From positions 171,112 through 235,111 of the forward strand of contig NZ_BNJJ01000015.1 in the NCBI RefSeq assembly GCF_016587435.1: 64,000 bases of DNA, given 5' to 3'. Positions 63,661 to 64,000 of this stretch are shown in pieces. The notes under the pieces are model-generated. The model made no database searches. It saw only the letters and a list, made by a program, of their open reading frames with translations, and was not told the origin of the DNA. This stretch comes from Dictyobacter formicarum. GTDB taxonomy: Bacteria; Chloroflexota; Ktedonobacteria; Ktedonobacterales; Ktedonobacteraceae. The position numbers were made by a program, and so were the translations under genes. Every line of letters begins with the position of its first letter. Position 1 is the first letter of the stretch.

Positions 63661-64000
63661 AAGCTGTCTACTTCGTCGTCAGCAAACATAAGTCATCCCG
63701 AATTTCACGGATGAGGTAGCAAAAGAAAACCTCCGACGATACACTGAAGCAAAAGAGAAGCATCAGCTGTATCGAGGAGGTTTTTCGACATGTCATCTCA
63801 GTATCTCACATGTGAAGAACAGCCACAAGTGTGGCCGTATGAACCCGCCATCATCTGTATGCAGTTGGTCCCTCGTCTCCCGGGGTGTCCGACGACATCG
63901 AACCCCTGGAAATCCAGAGGAAAAAGCGATACGCTCTGCTCAAACGTCATTTACACTGAACACAACCAGGGAGTATCGCCATGCATCCATCCTATCCCAA
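63661..64000 (+). other. Unresolved sequence at the window edge, possible start of an IS gene
   Basis: ATG 63790 has a good GAGGAGG site and reads MSSQYLTCEEQPQVWPYEPA, then changes character near 63880. Another frame ends DDIEPLEIQRKKRYALLKRH and stops at 63957-63959, and a further ATG with GGGAG lies at 63981. Two short coupled frames, or one broken by a frameshift at CCCGGGG (63877-63883), are possible. I do not recognise the proteins. Confidence 0.3.

Noticed and set aside
35..64000. CRISPR arrays, tRNA and rRNA genes
   Set aside because: No regularly spaced repeats of 25-40 bp, no cloverleaf with a TTCGA-type loop and no rRNA signature were found on reading both strands by eye. Short or divergent cases could be missed.

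Overview
The window looks like a transposon-rich accessory region from a soil Chloroflexota of the Ktedonobacteria type. This is an inference, with no rRNA or marker gene to confirm it. The grounds are a giant MalT-type LuxR regulator, WD40 proteins with prokaryotic N-terminal domains, several F420/deazaflavin-type oxidoreductases, multi-PAS histidine kinases, and a dense mixture of IS6, IS21, ISL3, IS701, IS1182, IS3, IS5-like and group II intron sequences. No tRNA, rRNA or CRISPR array was found.

0-18.7 kb: remnants of an oxidoreductase and IS1182/IS3 transposases. A MarR regulator stands divergent from an unusual luciferase-like/BBE-like fusion flavoenzyme and a second luciferase-like monooxygenase. 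Then come an ORF-less group II intron with clear domains V and VI, a lone frameshifted tnsA, an XRE-WD40 membrane protein, a secreted C39-type peptidase, a PadR plus deazaflavin-reductase operon with a well-formed promoter, IS wreckage and a SAM methyltransferase.

18.7-32 kb: an IS6-family element, a complete 2.6-kb IS701-like element with 19-bp perfect inverted repeats and a second accessory gene, a YCII/ECF sigma pair, a decayed ISL3, and a minus-strand run (membrane protein, PPOX/F420 protein, amidase, small protein).

32-46 kb: nested insertions that can be unpicked from sequence. A ~1,070-residue MalT-type regulator is split by an IS21 element flanked by a 4-bp duplication. The istB gene of that IS21 is itself split, inside its Walker A codons, by a 2.6-kb element encoding a large serine recombinase and two small proteins. 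A second, divergent copy of the same three-gene element sits inside another IS transposase at 41.2-43.8 kb. Removing each insertion in silico restores the reading frame.

46-53 kb: an SRPBCC gene, a zinc-ribbon WD40 protein, an FtsW/RodA fragment, and then the most striking locus. A 616-codon tyrosine-recombinase-like protein has the layout of telomere resolvases (protelomerases). A consensus promoter lies ahead of it and a perfect 44-bp palindrome about 240 bp upstream of its start. A second near-perfect 32-bp palindrome and short tandem repeats follow. This is the arrangement of protelomerase genes beside their hairpin-telomere target in linear phage-plasmids.

53-64 kb: a group II intron with an RT/maturase/HNH protein, a LinB-like haloalkane dehalogenase, two PAS-histidine kinases whose kinase-encoding DNA is nearly identical (one intact, one frameshifted), a truncated TetR regulator, and unresolved sequence to the window edge.
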